DNA of 64,000 bases from Chitinophaga sp. CF418 (GTDB lineage Bacteria > Bacteroidota > Bacteroidia > Chitinophagales > Chitinophagaceae), in NCBI RefSeq assembly GCF_900142925.1, contig NZ_FRCN01000006.1, positions 310,001 to 374,000 of the forward strand, given 5' to 3'. The notes under the pieces were generated by a model. That model was not told where the DNA came from. It ran no database searches and saw only the letters and a list, made by a program, of their open reading frames with translations. Numbering within the stretch: the first letter of the stretch is position 1; each line of letters starts with the position of its first letter. Shown here in pieces: positions 14,581-24,846 of the stretch. Both the position numbers and the translations under genes were made by a program.

Positions 14581-16365
14581 ATGCAAGACACACAACAGAA
14601 GAAGCCGTTCCGCGCGGCGGCATTAAAACGCACGTTCAGGTTATATAAGTACGTAAAGCCTTACTGGCCAGCCTTTGGCCTGGGATTATTCTTTCTTTTT
14701 GTATCCAGCATAGCTAACCTGGCCTTCCCAAAGTTGCTGGGCGAGCTGGTAGATGCAGCCAACACACATAAAATAATTGCTGATCCTCATAAAATAAACC
14801 AGATAGGACTGTTGCTGGTGGGCATACTGGTAGCCCAGGGCATCTTCGGCTATTTGCGTATTATGCTGTTTGTCAACGTTACAGAACGCTCACTGGCCTC
14901 TTTACGTCAACACATCTACAACCATCTCATCAAACTACCCATGCGGTTCTTCCTGAGCAGACGGGTAGGTGAGCTGGGTAGCAGGATCTCTTCGGATATC
15001 TCATTGCTGCAGGAAACATTCACCACTACAGTAGCAGAATTCATCCGGCAGGTGATCATCATCATCGGCGGATTGGTACTCCTGCTACACACCTCCATAC
15101 AACTGACATTGCTGATGCTGGCATCATTGCCGGTTATTATGGTGATCGCTTATTTCTTCGGACGCTTTGTAAGACGTTATTCCAAACTCGCGCAAAAGCA
15201 GGTAGCAGAGGCCAATACGATCGTTGAAGAAACATTGCAGGGCATCCTGAATGTCAAGGCTTTCGCTAATGAATTCTTTGAGATGAAACGCTACCGGACG
15301 AAGATCGGGGAAGTGGCCACCACTGGTATGAAGACAGGCAAATTCCGTGGCGCGTTTACCGCCAGTATGATTTTGGGTGTGTTTGGGGCGATGATCGCTG
15401 TTATCTGGAAAGGCGCATTGTTGATTGCTGCGGGGAAGATGGACCCGGGTATGCTACTGTCCTTCGTATTGTACTCCAGCTTCATCGGGGGATCAGTGGC
15501 AGGACTGGCAGAGGTTTATGCCAGCATCCAGAAAAGCATCGGTGCGACAGAACACCTCCTGGAAATACTGGACGAGCCGGCAGAACCTGTGGAAGAAACC
15601 ACAACGATAGCAGCTGAAGATCATCTCAGCGGACAGATCTCCTTTGAGAGCGTTTCATTCCGTTATCCGACAAGAGATGACCAGGAAGTGTTAAGGGACA
15701 TCTCCTTCGATATTGCACCGGACCAGCAGATAGCATTGGTAGGGCCAAGTGGAGCAGGAAAAAGTACGATCGTCTCCTTATTGCTGCGATTGTATAGTCC
15801 GTCGGAAGGCATGATCCGATTCAACGGAAAAGACGCCACCAGATTCCCCTTGTCAGCCCTCCGCAGCCAGATGGCCATCGTTCCGCAGGATGTATTCCTC
15901 TTTGGCGGCACCATCCGGGAGAATATTGCCTACGGCAAACCGGGAGCAACAGCCGCCGAGGTGGAAGCCGCCGCCCGGAAAGCCAATGCCTGGGAATTTA
16001 TAGAGCGGTTCCCCGATGGGTTGGACACCATTGTCGGAGAGCGGGGGATACAATTGTCCGGAGGTCAGCGGCAAAGGATCGCGATCGCCCGGGCCGTGCT
16101 GAAAGACCCGCGTATTCTCATTCTCGATGAGGCAACTTCCGCACTGGATTCTGAGTCAGAAAGACTTGTGCAGGACGCGTTGGAGAAACTCATGGAAGGA
16201 CGTACCTCTATTGTCATTGCACATAGGCTAAGTACTGTACGTCAGTCAGATAAGATCATCGTATTGGATAAAGGAAGATTAGTGGAAGAGGGTACGCATC
16301 AGGAATTGATACTGGTGGAAGGCGGCTTATACAGGAACCTGAGCGAAATGCAATTTTCGCATTAA
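14581..16365 (+). CDS. ABC exporter, fused permease and ATPase
   Basis: A 594-residue half-transporter: a six-helix ABC type I exporter membrane domain (about 28-325), then a nucleotide-binding domain with Walker A GPSGAGKST (388-396), signature LSGGQRQR (492-499), Walker B ILILDEATS (512-520) and a switch His in IAHRLS. It works as a dimer in the inner membrane. The sequence resembles the MsbA/BmrA-type lipid or drug exporters; the substrate is not determinable. It is monocistronic, followed by a hairpin element and a terminator. Confidence 0.92.
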   Translation: MQDTQQKKPFRAAALKRTFRLYKYVKPYWPAFGLGLFFLFVSSIANLAFPKLLGELVDAANTHKIIADPHKINQIGLLLVGILVAQGIFGYLRIMLFVNVTERSLASLRQHIYNHLIKLPMRFFLSRRVGELGSRISSDISLLQETFTTTVAEFIRQVIIIIGGLVLLLHTSIQLTLLMLASLPVIMVIAYFFGRFVRRYSKLAQKQVAEANTIVEETLQGILNVKAFANEFFEMKRYRTKIGEVATTGMKTGKFRGAFTASMILGVFGAMIAVIWKGALLIAAGKMDPGMLLSFVLYSSFIGGSVAGLAEVYASIQKSIGATEHLLEILDEPAEPVEETTTIAAEDHLSGQISFESVSFRYPTRDDQEVLRDISFDIAPDQQIALVGPSGAGKSTIVSLLLRLYSPSEGMIRFNGKDATRFPLSALRSQMAIVPQDVFLFGGTIRENIAYGKPGATAAEVEAAARKANAWEFIERFPDGLDTIVGERGIQLSGGQRQRIAIARAVLKDPRILILDEATSALDSESERLVQDALEKLMEGRTSIVIAHRLSTVRQSDKIIVLDKGRLVEEGTHQELILVEGGLYRNLSEMQFSH

Positions 16366-16388
16366 CGAGGAGCATTCAGGACGCAATC

Positions 16389-16429
16389 ATTCGCTGTGAT
16401 CGACTCCGTAGGGGGCGATCGCAGCGAAT
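16389..16429. repeat. palindromic intergenic element
   Basis: Arms 16389-16402 and 16416-16429 pair at 13 of 14 positions. The flanking words TCATTCGCTG, CTCCGT and CCGGG recur in the dispersed repeat at 28732-28796, so it may be a diverged member of the same family. Confidence 0.5.
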
Positions 16430-16450
16430 AACGAACCGGGCCCCAAAAAA

Positions 16451-16477
16451 AATGCAGGAGAAAATATCCCCTGCATT
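16451..16477. terminator. bidirectional terminator
   Basis: AATGCAGG pairs with CCTGCATT; an A-run precedes and a T-containing stretch follows, so it can terminate both the ABC exporter and the convergent thioesterase. Confidence 0.65.
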
Positions 16478-16501
16478 CCTATTTAAATCATTGATTAAAC
16501 A

Positions 16502-16978
16502 TCACATATACGGTTTCATCTCATCTTCAATATTCTGCCGCAGCGCCATTAATTTTTTAGCGTAATTCTCCAATTCAAGCCCTTCCTTACTTTCCGGCGT
16601 CCATTTAGGGACCGGAACAGTTTTACCATTATCATCAACCGCTGCAAAAACCATTACACAGTGGGTGGTTTTTATCCTTTCTTTATTCCTCGGATTGCCT
16701 GCCTGTACATTGATGGCAATGTGCATACTCGTATTACCGGTATAAATAACAGTGGCATTGATCTCTACCATATCTCCGATAGAGATGGGTTTGAAGAAGC
16801 GGATACCGCCCACATATACCGTCACGCAATACTGACCACTCCAGTTGGCTGCACAGGCATATCCTGCCTGGTCGATCCATTTCATTACAGCGCCTCCATG
16901 TACTTTACCGCCGAAATTCACATCTGATGGTTCTGCAAGAAAGCGAAGCGTGACAGTATTGCCGATTATATCGATCAT
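16502..16978 (-). CDS. acyl-CoA thioesterase (hotdog fold)
   Basis: A 158-residue protein with the hotdog thioesterase pattern DVNFGGKVHGGAVMKWIDQAGY (N21, H27, D36), typical of the YciA/BACH acyl-CoA hydrolase family that cleaves acyl-CoA to free acid and CoA. ATG 16978 (MIDIIGN) is chosen because the longer frame would run into the upstream receptor gene and adds a Lys/Arg-rich tail foreign to the family. It lies 25 bases after the TonB receptor gene in the same direction, so possibly the same transcript. Chain-length preference unknown. Confidence 0.88.
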   Translation of the reverse strand: MIDIIGNTVTLRFLAEPSDVNFGGKVHGGAVMKWIDQAGYACAANWSGQYCVTVYVGGIRFFKPISIGDMVEINATVIYTGNTSMHIAINVQAGNPRNKERIKTTHCVMVFAAVDDNGKTVPVPKWTPESKEGLELENYAKKLMALRQNIEDEMKPYM

Positions 16979-17003
16979 AGGTAATTGGTTTTGGAGAACT
17001 AAA

Positions 17004-19481
17004 TTAATATTCTTCTTTAGTTTCCTGCTGTTCTTCCTTCTTATTATTCTTACGCTTGAACAATTGCGTGTCCATTTTACCAAAACGATAAGACACGTTT
17101 ATTCTCAGTTCGCGGGTAGCACGTTTACGGTATCTTTCCTGTTCAGAAAATGCGGTTGTGGTATATGTTAAGTTACGATCGGTATTGAAGATGTCATTCA
17201 AAGCCAGCGATACCACCAGGTTCTTTTTCTTCAGGAACTCCTTGCGTACAGCGATATCGGCAGAGTACTGCGCGGCTCTTTCACCCTGTGGCAGAATCTG
17301 TTTGGATTCATAGTTACCTGTGATCTGCAGGGCAGAATTCCAGGGCAGTTTGGTATTACTATTGATCTTACCGAACCAGATAAATCCCTGATTGCTAAGG
17401 TTATTCTGCAGGTTGCTGGCATTAATCTTTGTCTGTGCCAGGTTCAGGTTAGTTGTGATGTCCCAGCCTTTAAGGATCTGGTTACGAACGGTGAATTCTG
17501 CGCCGTAGGCATTCCGTGTATCTGCATTCACCGGATAAGACAATACAACTTTCTGCGACACACCATTAATCGTCAGGGTAGTATCGGTATAGTAATCGGT
17601 AATAGCTCTTTCCGTATTTCTGAAATATAAGGATACCAACACGTTGTGTTTCCTGTTGAAGTCTTTCAGATAACTCAGCTCAAAAGAGTTGGTAAACTCA
17701 GGACGCAGTGCAGGGTTACCGCGATTAGCACTCTGGGCGGTGTATTCCAGGTTAGGCAGCAGGTCGCGGAACCATGGACGACGTACACGGCGGCTATAGT
17801 TCAGCTGCAGCTCATGATCACCCTTGAACTTCTGGGAGAGGAACAGGCTGGGAAACAGGCTGATAGGATAATCTATTTTATAACTGCTTTTATTGAGGCT
17901 TCTCATTTCACCATCGTAGAACGACTGTTCTGCACGAAGACCTCCCTGGTAACCGAAGTTACCAACTGTTCCCGAGTAGCTCAGGTAAGCAGCATTGATC
18001 GTTTCAGAATAGTGGTAATCGTTAGACAGTGAGGAGTCTAATACAAAATCACCTGTGGAGAAATCTTTACCATTGGTATTCAGCAGATTATTGAATCTGC
18101 GGGTGGTAGTACGTAAACCAGCTTCTATCTTGGAAGTTTCTGTCAGCGGATTTACATAATCGATCTGACCAGTAATATAAGTGGTATTACCATGACCACG
18201 GCCATAACGCTCCTGCGGAACATTCGGAGAATCAATAGGCAGATGTCCCATATCGTAATACTGTAACGTATAATCGGAGTTATCTTTCGAAGTAGCGTAG
18301 TTATAGTTAAAGTCGGCGGTCAGCTCATGTCCCTGCTTTGCAAAGGTGTGCTTATAACCAACCTGGGTACTATAGTTGCGGAAGTTATGATTCTGATTAT
18401 CAATACCGGTACCATACCGTACCTGTTGCTGATCTTCCTGCAGGTCGTACAGTCTCAGTCCGCTGTTATCTTTAAAATCGCCCGCCATGATCCCCTGAGA
18501 GATGCTGAAGGTATTACGGTTGTCCATAAACCAGTCGAAACCAATACGGCCAAACTGGAAACGGCGGCCATTCTCACCATCATTGTACTGATCGAGATAG
18601 GTAGTGGTATCGGCACTGAGGTTTTTACGGAAGAGATGTGACCTGGCCTTGCCCTGGCGGCTTCTCAGATTATAACTGAGAGAGACATTGAATTTTTCCC
18701 TGCGGATATTGAGGTCAGCGCCTGCGTTTCCTCCACCGAGAGAAGAAAGACCACCGCTTACCTGGCCGTTAATACCGGCTTTGCGGTTCTTTTTCAGCAC
18801 GATATTGAGGATACCGCTCACACCTTCCGCGTCGTATTTCGCAGAAGGGTTGGTCACCACTTCCACAGTGGCAATAGCGTCTGCAGGAATCTGGTCCAGG
18901 GTGAGGGTAGTGGGACGGCCATCCACAAAGATGGTAGGAGAGCCGTTACGTACGGTAACATTCCCATCGATATCCACGTTCACAGAGGGTACCTGTTTCA
19001 AAACATCTGTAGCAGTACCTCCCACGCTGGCAAGACTTTTATCAACATTGAAGACGCGCTTGTCGATCGCCATCTGGAAAGTAGGTTTATCGCCCACCAC
19101 TTCCACACCGGCCAGTGATCTTACATTAGGACTCAATTTGATATTACCAATATCTATATTATTATTTTTTCCTGTAAGTGAAACTGTTTTATAAACGGTT
19201 TCATAACCAATGAAATTTACTTTGATAACGTACTTACCGAAGGCTACTTCAGGAAAGTTGAAATCACCGTTAGGTTTTGATAACATGCCTGTTGCCACAC
19301 TGGAATCTGCTGCACGGAGCAGCGCAACAGAAGCGTATTCTACGGGAGAATTGGTTTTGGCATCGACGAGTTTTCCGTATAGGGAGCCATTATCGGCAGA
19401 CTTGCGCGCCGGTTGCTGTGCGTAAATAACTGATAGGGATGAGAGTATCATTCCAAAACATAAAACGACAATTTTCTGCAT
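17004..19481 (-). CDS. TonB-dependent outer-membrane receptor
   Basis: An 825-residue protein with a signal peptide (about 1-21, ending IYAQ), a carboxypeptidase-regulatory-like domain (about 33-115, GKLVDAKTNSPVEYASV), a plug domain (about 125-235, with TDVLKQVPSVNVDIDGNV and FVDGRPTT) and a large C-terminal beta-barrel of the OMP_b-brl_3 type. Such receptors import chelated iron, oligosaccharides or other substrates using TonB energy. No SusD partner is adjacent, so it is not a classic glycan utilisation pair. The C-terminus is Lys/Glu-rich (KRKNNKKEEQQETKEE), unusual for an outer-membrane barrel whose last residue is often aromatic. Confidence 0.85.
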   Translation of the reverse strand: MQKIVVLCFGMILSSLSVIYAQQPARKSADNGSLYGKLVDAKTNSPVEYASVALLRAADSSVATGMLSKPNGDFNFPEVAFGKYVIKVNFIGYETVYKTVSLTGKNNNIDIGNIKLSPNVRSLAGVEVVGDKPTFQMAIDKRVFNVDKSLASVGGTATDVLKQVPSVNVDIDGNVTVRNGSPTIFVDGRPTTLTLDQIPADAIATVEVVTNPSAKYDAEGVSGILNIVLKKNRKAGINGQVSGGLSSLGGGNAGADLNIRREKFNVSLSYNLRSRQGKARSHLFRKNLSADTTTYLDQYNDGENGRRFQFGRIGFDWFMDNRNTFSISQGIMAGDFKDNSGLRLYDLQEDQQQVRYGTGIDNQNHNFRNYSTQVGYKHTFAKQGHELTADFNYNYATSKDNSDYTLQYYDMGHLPIDSPNVPQERYGRGHGNTTYITGQIDYVNPLTETSKIEAGLRTTTRRFNNLLNTNGKDFSTGDFVLDSSLSNDYHYSETINAAYLSYSGTVGNFGYQGGLRAEQSFYDGEMRSLNKSSYKIDYPISLFPSLFLSQKFKGDHELQLNYSRRVRRPWFRDLLPNLEYTAQSANRGNPALRPEFTNSFELSYLKDFNRKHNVLVSLYFRNTERAITDYYTDTTLTINGVSQKVVLSYPVNADTRNAYGAEFTVRNQILKGWDITTNLNLAQTKINASNLQNNLSNQGFIWFGKINSNTKLPWNSALQITGNYESKQILPQGERAAQYSADIAVRKEFLKKKNLVVSLALNDIFNTDRNLTYTTTAFSEQERYRKRATRELRINVSYRFGKMDTQLFKRKNNKKEEQQETKEEY

Positions 19482-19623
19482 GATCCGAAGTACTTTTCTG
19501 ATATTAAGCCTGTAACTGACGTAAAATTAGTCTGATTTAAAAAAAGATTGATCCACTAATGGATGAATGGCGGTAAGGGTTCCGTATCTTTACGTCCGAC
19601 TGTTACATTCGAATCAATGTATT

Positions 19624-20385
19624 ATGCCTGACGCGTACCAACCAGACTGGGACATCTATACCTGCCATATCGAAGATAAGCCGGCTATTATAGGCCTGGA
19701 CCTGGACCTGCGGCGTTTTGCCCCTTTGAGTAAAAAGCCGTATGCCATCTTTGTATCGGTATACCTGAAAGATCCGCGGGCAGACGGTTTTCCACAGGGG
19801 GATGAGTTTACAGTGCTGGGAGAAATTGAGGACTGCCTGGTGCAACAGCTGGAGACAACTTTGCAGGCACATTTTGTTGGCCGTACTATGTCAAATGGAG
19901 TGAGGGATTTTTATTTTTATGCTTCCGGCACACTGCTGCATGACAAATACATTGCTGACGCCATGATACAGTTCCCTGATTATCATTATGATTTCGGGGC
20001 AAAAGAAGATAAGACGTGGGAGTTGTACTTCGATTTCCTCTTTCCGGACGTACAGGAGTTTCAGCGTATACAGAACCGCAAAGTGTTGCGTACACTGAAA
20101 CAACACGGGGACATTGCCGAAAGAGCCCGCCTCATAGACCATTGGATATATTTTTCTGCCGAAGCTGAAAGGGAACTATATGGACAGCAGGTGCAGCGGT
20201 TGGGTTTCGTCATAGAAGCACGACCGGTTGATGAAAAAGATCCTCAGCCCTATGGATTAAGGCTTTCCCGCAATGACCGGACCGACGAGGAAAGCATAGA
20301 TGCGGCCGTAATGCTGCTCTGGGAACTTGCCCAGGAAATGAATGCACGTTATGACGGGTGGGAAACTGTTATCGTAGCGCAATAA
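19624..20385 (+). CDS. DUF695 and RraB-like two-domain protein
   Basis: A 253-residue cytoplasmic protein. The N-terminal part (about 5-135; DWDIYTCHIEDKPAIIGLDL) fits DUF695 and the C-terminal part (about 150-250; HWIYFSAEAERELY, LGFVIEARP) fits the ribonuclease E inhibitor RraB family. RraB in E. coli binds RNase E and alters mRNA decay; whether this fused form does so is unproven. ATG 19624 (MPDAYQPDW) is preferred over the upstream frame extension because homology begins at once. Monocistronic. Confidence 0.7.
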   Translation: MPDAYQPDWDIYTCHIEDKPAIIGLDLDLRRFAPLSKKPYAIFVSVYLKDPRADGFPQGDEFTVLGEIEDCLVQQLETTLQAHFVGRTMSNGVRDFYFYASGTLLHDKYIADAMIQFPDYHYDFGAKEDKTWELYFDFLFPDVQEFQRIQNRKVLRTLKQHGDIAERARLIDHWIYFSAEAERELYGQQVQRLGFVIEARPVDEKDPQPYGLRLSRNDRTDEESIDAAVMLLWELAQEMNARYDGWETVIVAQ

Positions 20386-20465
20386 TATTTAGTTAACTTA
20401 TTACAACTGTTACATAATCTTTACGTTAAGTAAAGAAGATGCTTGCTTATTACTGCTAAGATCGA

Positions 20466-22538
20466 GTGAGAAAATCGCTGAAAATATCAACTTATGTCCT
20501 GATCAGCTGTTGCCTGGCCCTTGGGATTTTAGGGGCGTACGGCAATTCTTTCCGGAAGGAACGGGCAGGGTTTCCTTTTATCCGTGATACGGTAGTGCCG
20601 GTAAGACCGGCCGTTCCCATGATGCCCATTCCGGAGGATACCATCTTTCCACTCATCCCCAGGGCGCCCGCTGTACCGATCGTTCCTACCATTCCCGGCG
20701 ATACAGTCGTACCGGGAGATGTGATCCTGCACGGGGATACCATTCCGGTATCAAAGAAGTATTCCAACTCCTGGCTGGGCCGTATGCGCGCGTACCGGGA
20801 TTCGCTGCGGAATAAGCAGTACAGGGACTCCCTCATCAGGAAAGTAACCAGGCAGAATGTACCAGAACCCGGTACAGACAGCAGCATCATCAAAAGTGAA
20901 CAGTATTTCAAACCGTTTGCCGGGAAAGTGATCCGGGATATCTACTACCGCCGGGTGAACGTGTTTGGTCCCAGTAATATCAAGGATACGACCTTCTCCA
21001 CCTCCATGAAACTGGTGCATCTTGCCAACCGGCTGCACTTTAATTCGGAGGAATGGGTAATACGGCAATTGCTCTTTTTCAGGCAGAACGATACAATCAA
21101 TCCCTACGAGATGTCTGACAACGAGCGTTACCTCCGTAACCGGCCCTTCATACAGGATGCCCGGCTGTATATTATTAATACCGGTGCGTCTGACGATTCT
21201 GTCGATCTCCTCGTCGTAACCAAAGACGTATTCGAGTACGGGTTTGACCTGTCCCGCTTAAGTACTTCGGGTATAAGGGCCAGCGTTTCCAACGACAACC
21301 TGTTCGGGGCAGGTCAGGGTATCAGGGTCGGGGGCTCCTGGAGCGGGAATGACAATCCTCCTTTCGGGTCACAGGTCAGGTATACCAAGACGAATCTGTT
21401 GGGAACATTTATCGATTTCTCCGGAGGATATACTACGCTCAATAATATTAATACACTGGATTCGGGCACCTACGAGGGTACTTACTATTTTGCTGTGGAC
21501 CGGCCGCTGTACAAAAGCGGGGCTAAATGGGTGGGCGGTTTCAGCTTCAGCTCTAATTATTCCATTAATATGTTCGGCCGGCCGGATACCTTGTACCGCG
21601 ACTACCGGTACAACATCCTGGACGTATGGGGTGGTTTCAACTTCATGAAACAGGACAACCGTAATCCGGATAGCCGGAAGCCTAACCTGGCGTTTCTGTT
21701 CCGCCATTTTAATCTCATGTTCACGAAAAAACCCTTCCAGGAGATCTATACACTGGACCCGGTCTATAATAATCACCGGTTCTATCTGTGGCAAGCCGTC
21801 ACCTTCCGGCAGGAATTCTTCAAAACAAGCCATTTCTTCGGCTTTGGGCGAACGGAGGATATTCCCCTGGGGTATACCGCGTCGGCAACGGCGGGCTGGG
21901 AAACCTGGAAGAGACGTACCCGGGCCTATGTGGGGCTCGAGGCCGAAAAGTTCTGGGTAACCGGAGGGAAGGGGATACTTTCGGGTACGCTGGGACTCAG
22001 CACTTTTTATCAGAATGGCATGTCGGAAGATGCTGTGATTCATGCCAAAGTTGAATACTATAGCCGGGCGTTCAGGTTTGCAGGAGGAAAACTGCGTCAG
22101 TTCCTTTACGCCGACTACATCTGTAATCCCAACAACTATTTCTATCGTCCGCTCAACATTAACAGGGACCTGGGCGTATGGGGGTATAAAGATGTGCCGC
22201 TGAGCGGTTATCAGCGTTTAAATGTCAGGTCAGAAACTACCTATTATAGTCCTTTGAAAATATTCGGTTTTAAATTCAATTTCTTCTCTTCCATCCAGGC
22301 TTCTCAACTGACCTACAAGAGGAGTAACCTTTTTAAAAACCCTATTTACACCGGGCTGGGGCTTGGTTTCAGGATACGCAATGAAAACCTGTCCATTAAT
22401 ACCCTGAGGTTATCGGCCAACTATTATCCGAATGCACCGGAGCCCATGAAATCTGTTTTCTGGGAGGCTACCACTACTGTAGACTTCCGCTTCAACATCT
22501 TCGCATTGAGGGCTCCGGCCTTCTTACAGTTCAAATGA
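20466..22538 (+). CDS. outer-membrane beta-barrel protein, Omp85-like layout
   Basis: A 690-residue protein starting with GTG at 20466; an in-frame TAA at 20457 rules out anything upstream. It has a signal-like helix (about 8-26), a Pro-rich linker (40-95, repeats of VP, IP and GDT), a POTRA-like segment (about 145-245; NERYLRNRPFIQDARL) and a long C-terminal barrel ending FLQFK. The layout suggests an Omp85-superfamily protein acting in outer-membrane assembly or secretion, but I do not recognise a named subfamily. The last 15 bases overlap the 3' end of the convergent FdhF-type gene. Confidence 0.65.
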   Translation: MRKSLKISTYVLISCCLALGILGAYGNSFRKERAGFPFIRDTVVPVRPAVPMMPIPEDTIFPLIPRAPAVPIVPTIPGDTVVPGDVILHGDTIPVSKKYSNSWLGRMRAYRDSLRNKQYRDSLIRKVTRQNVPEPGTDSSIIKSEQYFKPFAGKVIRDIYYRRVNVFGPSNIKDTTFSTSMKLVHLANRLHFNSEEWVIRQLLFFRQNDTINPYEMSDNERYLRNRPFIQDARLYIINTGASDDSVDLLVVTKDVFEYGFDLSRLSTSGIRASVSNDNLFGAGQGIRVGGSWSGNDNPPFGSQVRYTKTNLLGTFIDFSGGYTTLNNINTLDSGTYEGTYYFAVDRPLYKSGAKWVGGFSFSSNYSINMFGRPDTLYRDYRYNILDVWGGFNFMKQDNRNPDSRKPNLAFLFRHFNLMFTKKPFQEIYTLDPVYNNHRFYLWQAVTFRQEFFKTSHFFGFGRTEDIPLGYTASATAGWETWKRRTRAYVGLEAEKFWVTGGKGILSGTLGLSTFYQNGMSEDAVIHAKVEYYSRAFRFAGGKLRQFLYADYICNPNNYFYRPLNINRDLGVWGYKDVPLSGYQRLNVRSETTYYSPLKIFGFKFNFFSSIQASQLTYKRSNLFKNPIYTGLGLGFRIRNENLSINTLRLSANYYPNAPEPMKSVFWEATTTVDFRFNIFALRAPAFLQFK

Positions 22539-24836
22539 TTTCCTGATTTTAATAATGACTAGTTTGGATGTGGGTGTATTACTCTTGTCGGCCACACTGT
22601 TCAACGGCACCAATGCATTTGCTTCCGGGAAATAAGTAGCGGTGCACCGCTCAGGAATGCTATATTCCACTACCAGGAATTTATGGACGATCCTTTCCAC
22701 ACCTTCAAAGTTATTGATCAGGTCAACCACATCATTAGGCTTGAGACCAGCAGATCTTATGTCACCGGCGTTCATCAGTATTACTCTTCTTTCCTGGTAG
22801 ATACCCCGATAGCGGTCATCCAGTCCATAGATAGTTGTATTGAACTGATCATGGCTGCGGATGGTCATCATCATGTACTCATCTGCCGCCAGGTCCTGAA
22901 CCGTCACATTGGCAACGTTAAAATTAGCTTTGCCGGTACTCGTATTGAAACGTCCGTCCCTGGCATTGTTCGGCAGGTAGAAGCCACCAGGATGTCTTAC
23001 GCGGGTGTTATAATTATTAAATCCGGGGATCACTTTTTCAATATCCTCCCGGATGTAATCGTAATGCTGCATATAATGCTGCCAGCTTACGCTGGACCGT
23101 TCGCCCAGGGTGGCTATTGCCAGCCTGCAAACAATCACAGGTTCACTTAACAGGTGCGACGAAACAGGGGGTAGATTGCCTTTGGACATCTGTATCACGC
23201 CCATGGAATTTTCGCAGGTCACGAACTGTTTTTGTCCCTGCTGAACGTCCATATCGCTGCGGCCAAGGGTAGGCAGGATGATCGCTTCCCTGCCATGTAC
23301 CAGGTGGCTGCGGTTCAATTTGGTAGAGACATGTACTGTTAAAGCACAATTACGCAGCGCTTGTGCAGTCACTTCTGTATCAGGCGTTGCGGAGAGGAAA
23401 TTACCCCCCATAGCAAAGAAGACACTTGCTTTGCCATCACGCATGGCACGGATAGCGTCCACGGTATCATAGCCATGCTCCCGGGGAGGATTGAAGCCGT
23501 ATACCGACTGGATCTTATTGAGCAACGCTTCTGAAGGCTGTTCATAGATACCCATAGTACGATCGCCCTGCACATTACTGTGACCGCGCACAGGACAGGT
23601 GCCAGCACCTTCCTTTCCTATACTACCCTTCAGCAGCAGCAGGTTGACTACCTCTTTGATAGTATCTACTGCATTTTTATGTTGTGTGAGTCCCATGGCC
23701 CAGCAGGCCACGATCTTCTTCTTATGCGTCAGTATGGATGCGGCCTGGCGGATCTGCTCCAAAGAAATACCACAGGCATCGGCAAGTGTTTCCAGCTGTA
23801 GCTGCCGGATGTGCCGGATATATTCGTCATATCCGCTGGTATTGTTATAAATAAATCCATGGTCAAATACAGTACCCGGATGACGGTCTTCTTCCTCCAG
23901 CAACAGCAGGGCGATAGCCTGCAGCAGCGCCATATCTCCGTTGATCTTTACCTGCAGGAACAGGTCTGTGAGGTGTGTCTTGATATTGAGAACACCTTTG
24001 ATAGTCTGCGGATTAAGGAAGTTCAGCAGCCCTGTTTCCGGAAGGGGATTCACAGAAATGATCGTAGCCCCATTCTCTTTCGCCTTTTGCAGCGCAGTGA
24101 GCATGCGGGGATGGTTGGTGCCTGGATTCTGCCCCAGGATAATGATGACCTCCGCCTTATGTAAGTCATCCAAAGTTACAGAGCCTTTACCTATGCCAAG
24201 TGCATCAGAAAGAGCCACACCGCTGGATTCGTGACACATATTGGAACAGTCGGGCAGGTTGTTGGTGCCGTATTCCCTGACGAATAGCTGATAAAGGAAC
24301 GCCGCTTCATTGCTGGTACGGCCGGAAGTATAAAAAATGGCTTCATCAGGAGATGACAGTGCATTCAGGTGTTGTGCTATTTTGCCAAAGGCCTCTTCCC
24401 AGGAAACGGGTTGATAATGTGTGCCACCCGGAGCAAGGTACACCGGCTGCGCCACACGCCCCTTTTTACCTATTTCATAATCTGTCAGGGCGGACAGTTC
24501 TGCCACACTATGCTTCGCAAAAAATGCGGCTTCCAGCTTTTTATTGGTAGCCTCTTCGGCAATGGCCTTAACACCATTCTCACAATATTCGGCAACAGCG
24601 GAGCGGTCGTCATCAGGATCGGGCCAGGCACAACCAGGGCAGTCGAAACCAGTTTTCTGGTTCAGCTGCAGTAATGCCTTCATACCGCGGATCACATCCA
24701 TTTCGTGCAGGATATGTTTAGCGCTGGAAAGCACCGCGGGGATACCGGCGGCCACTGTTTTCGGTTTGCCCAGACGGACATGTCCGGTAAAATGTTCAGG
24801 ATTCTGGGACGGATCTGTGTTGTTATGCTGATTCAT
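22524..24836 (-). CDS. FdhF/YdeP-family molybdopterin oxidoreductase
   Basis: A 770-residue molybdopterin enzyme of the formate dehydrogenase alpha/YdeP family. C66 and C69 in DCPGCAWPDP replace the usual N-terminal 4Fe-4S motif; FYTSGRTSNEAAFLYQ, SNMCHESSGVALSDALGIGKG and ILGQNPGTNHPRML are typical cofactor-binding segments, and a C-terminal dinucleotide-binding domain follows from about 630. E. coli YdeP is linked to acid resistance; the physiological substrate is unknown. It is followed 10 bases upstream in transcription by fdhD, which supplies sulfur to the cofactor, supporting an active enzyme. No electron-transfer subunit is in the window. Confidence 0.88.
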   Translation of the reverse strand: MNQHNNTDPSQNPEHFTGHVRLGKPKTVAAGIPAVLSSAKHILHEMDVIRGMKALLQLNQKTGFDCPGCAWPDPDDDRSAVAEYCENGVKAIAEEATNKKLEAAFFAKHSVAELSALTDYEIGKKGRVAQPVYLAPGGTHYQPVSWEEAFGKIAQHLNALSSPDEAIFYTSGRTSNEAAFLYQLFVREYGTNNLPDCSNMCHESSGVALSDALGIGKGSVTLDDLHKAEVIIILGQNPGTNHPRMLTALQKAKENGATIISVNPLPETGLLNFLNPQTIKGVLNIKTHLTDLFLQVKINGDMALLQAIALLLLEEEDRHPGTVFDHGFIYNNTSGYDEYIRHIRQLQLETLADACGISLEQIRQAASILTHKKKIVACWAMGLTQHKNAVDTIKEVVNLLLLKGSIGKEGAGTCPVRGHSNVQGDRTMGIYEQPSEALLNKIQSVYGFNPPREHGYDTVDAIRAMRDGKASVFFAMGGNFLSATPDTEVTAQALRNCALTVHVSTKLNRSHLVHGREAIILPTLGRSDMDVQQGQKQFVTCENSMGVIQMSKGNLPPVSSHLLSEPVIVCRLAIATLGERSSVSWQHYMQHYDYIREDIEKVIPGFNNYNTRVRHPGGFYLPNNARDGRFNTSTGKANFNVANVTVQDLAADEYMMMTIRSHDQFNTTIYGLDDRYRGIYQERRVILMNAGDIRSAGLKPNDVVDLINNFEGVERIVHKFLVVEYSIPERCTATYFPEANALVPLNSVADKSNTPTSKLVIIKIRKSFEL

Positions 24837-24846
24837 TGGTATACTT

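Noticed and set aside
16502..17083. A longer thioesterase start at 17083
   Set aside because: It would place 35 extra codons inside the receptor gene's 3' end; the conserved fold begins right after ATG 16978.
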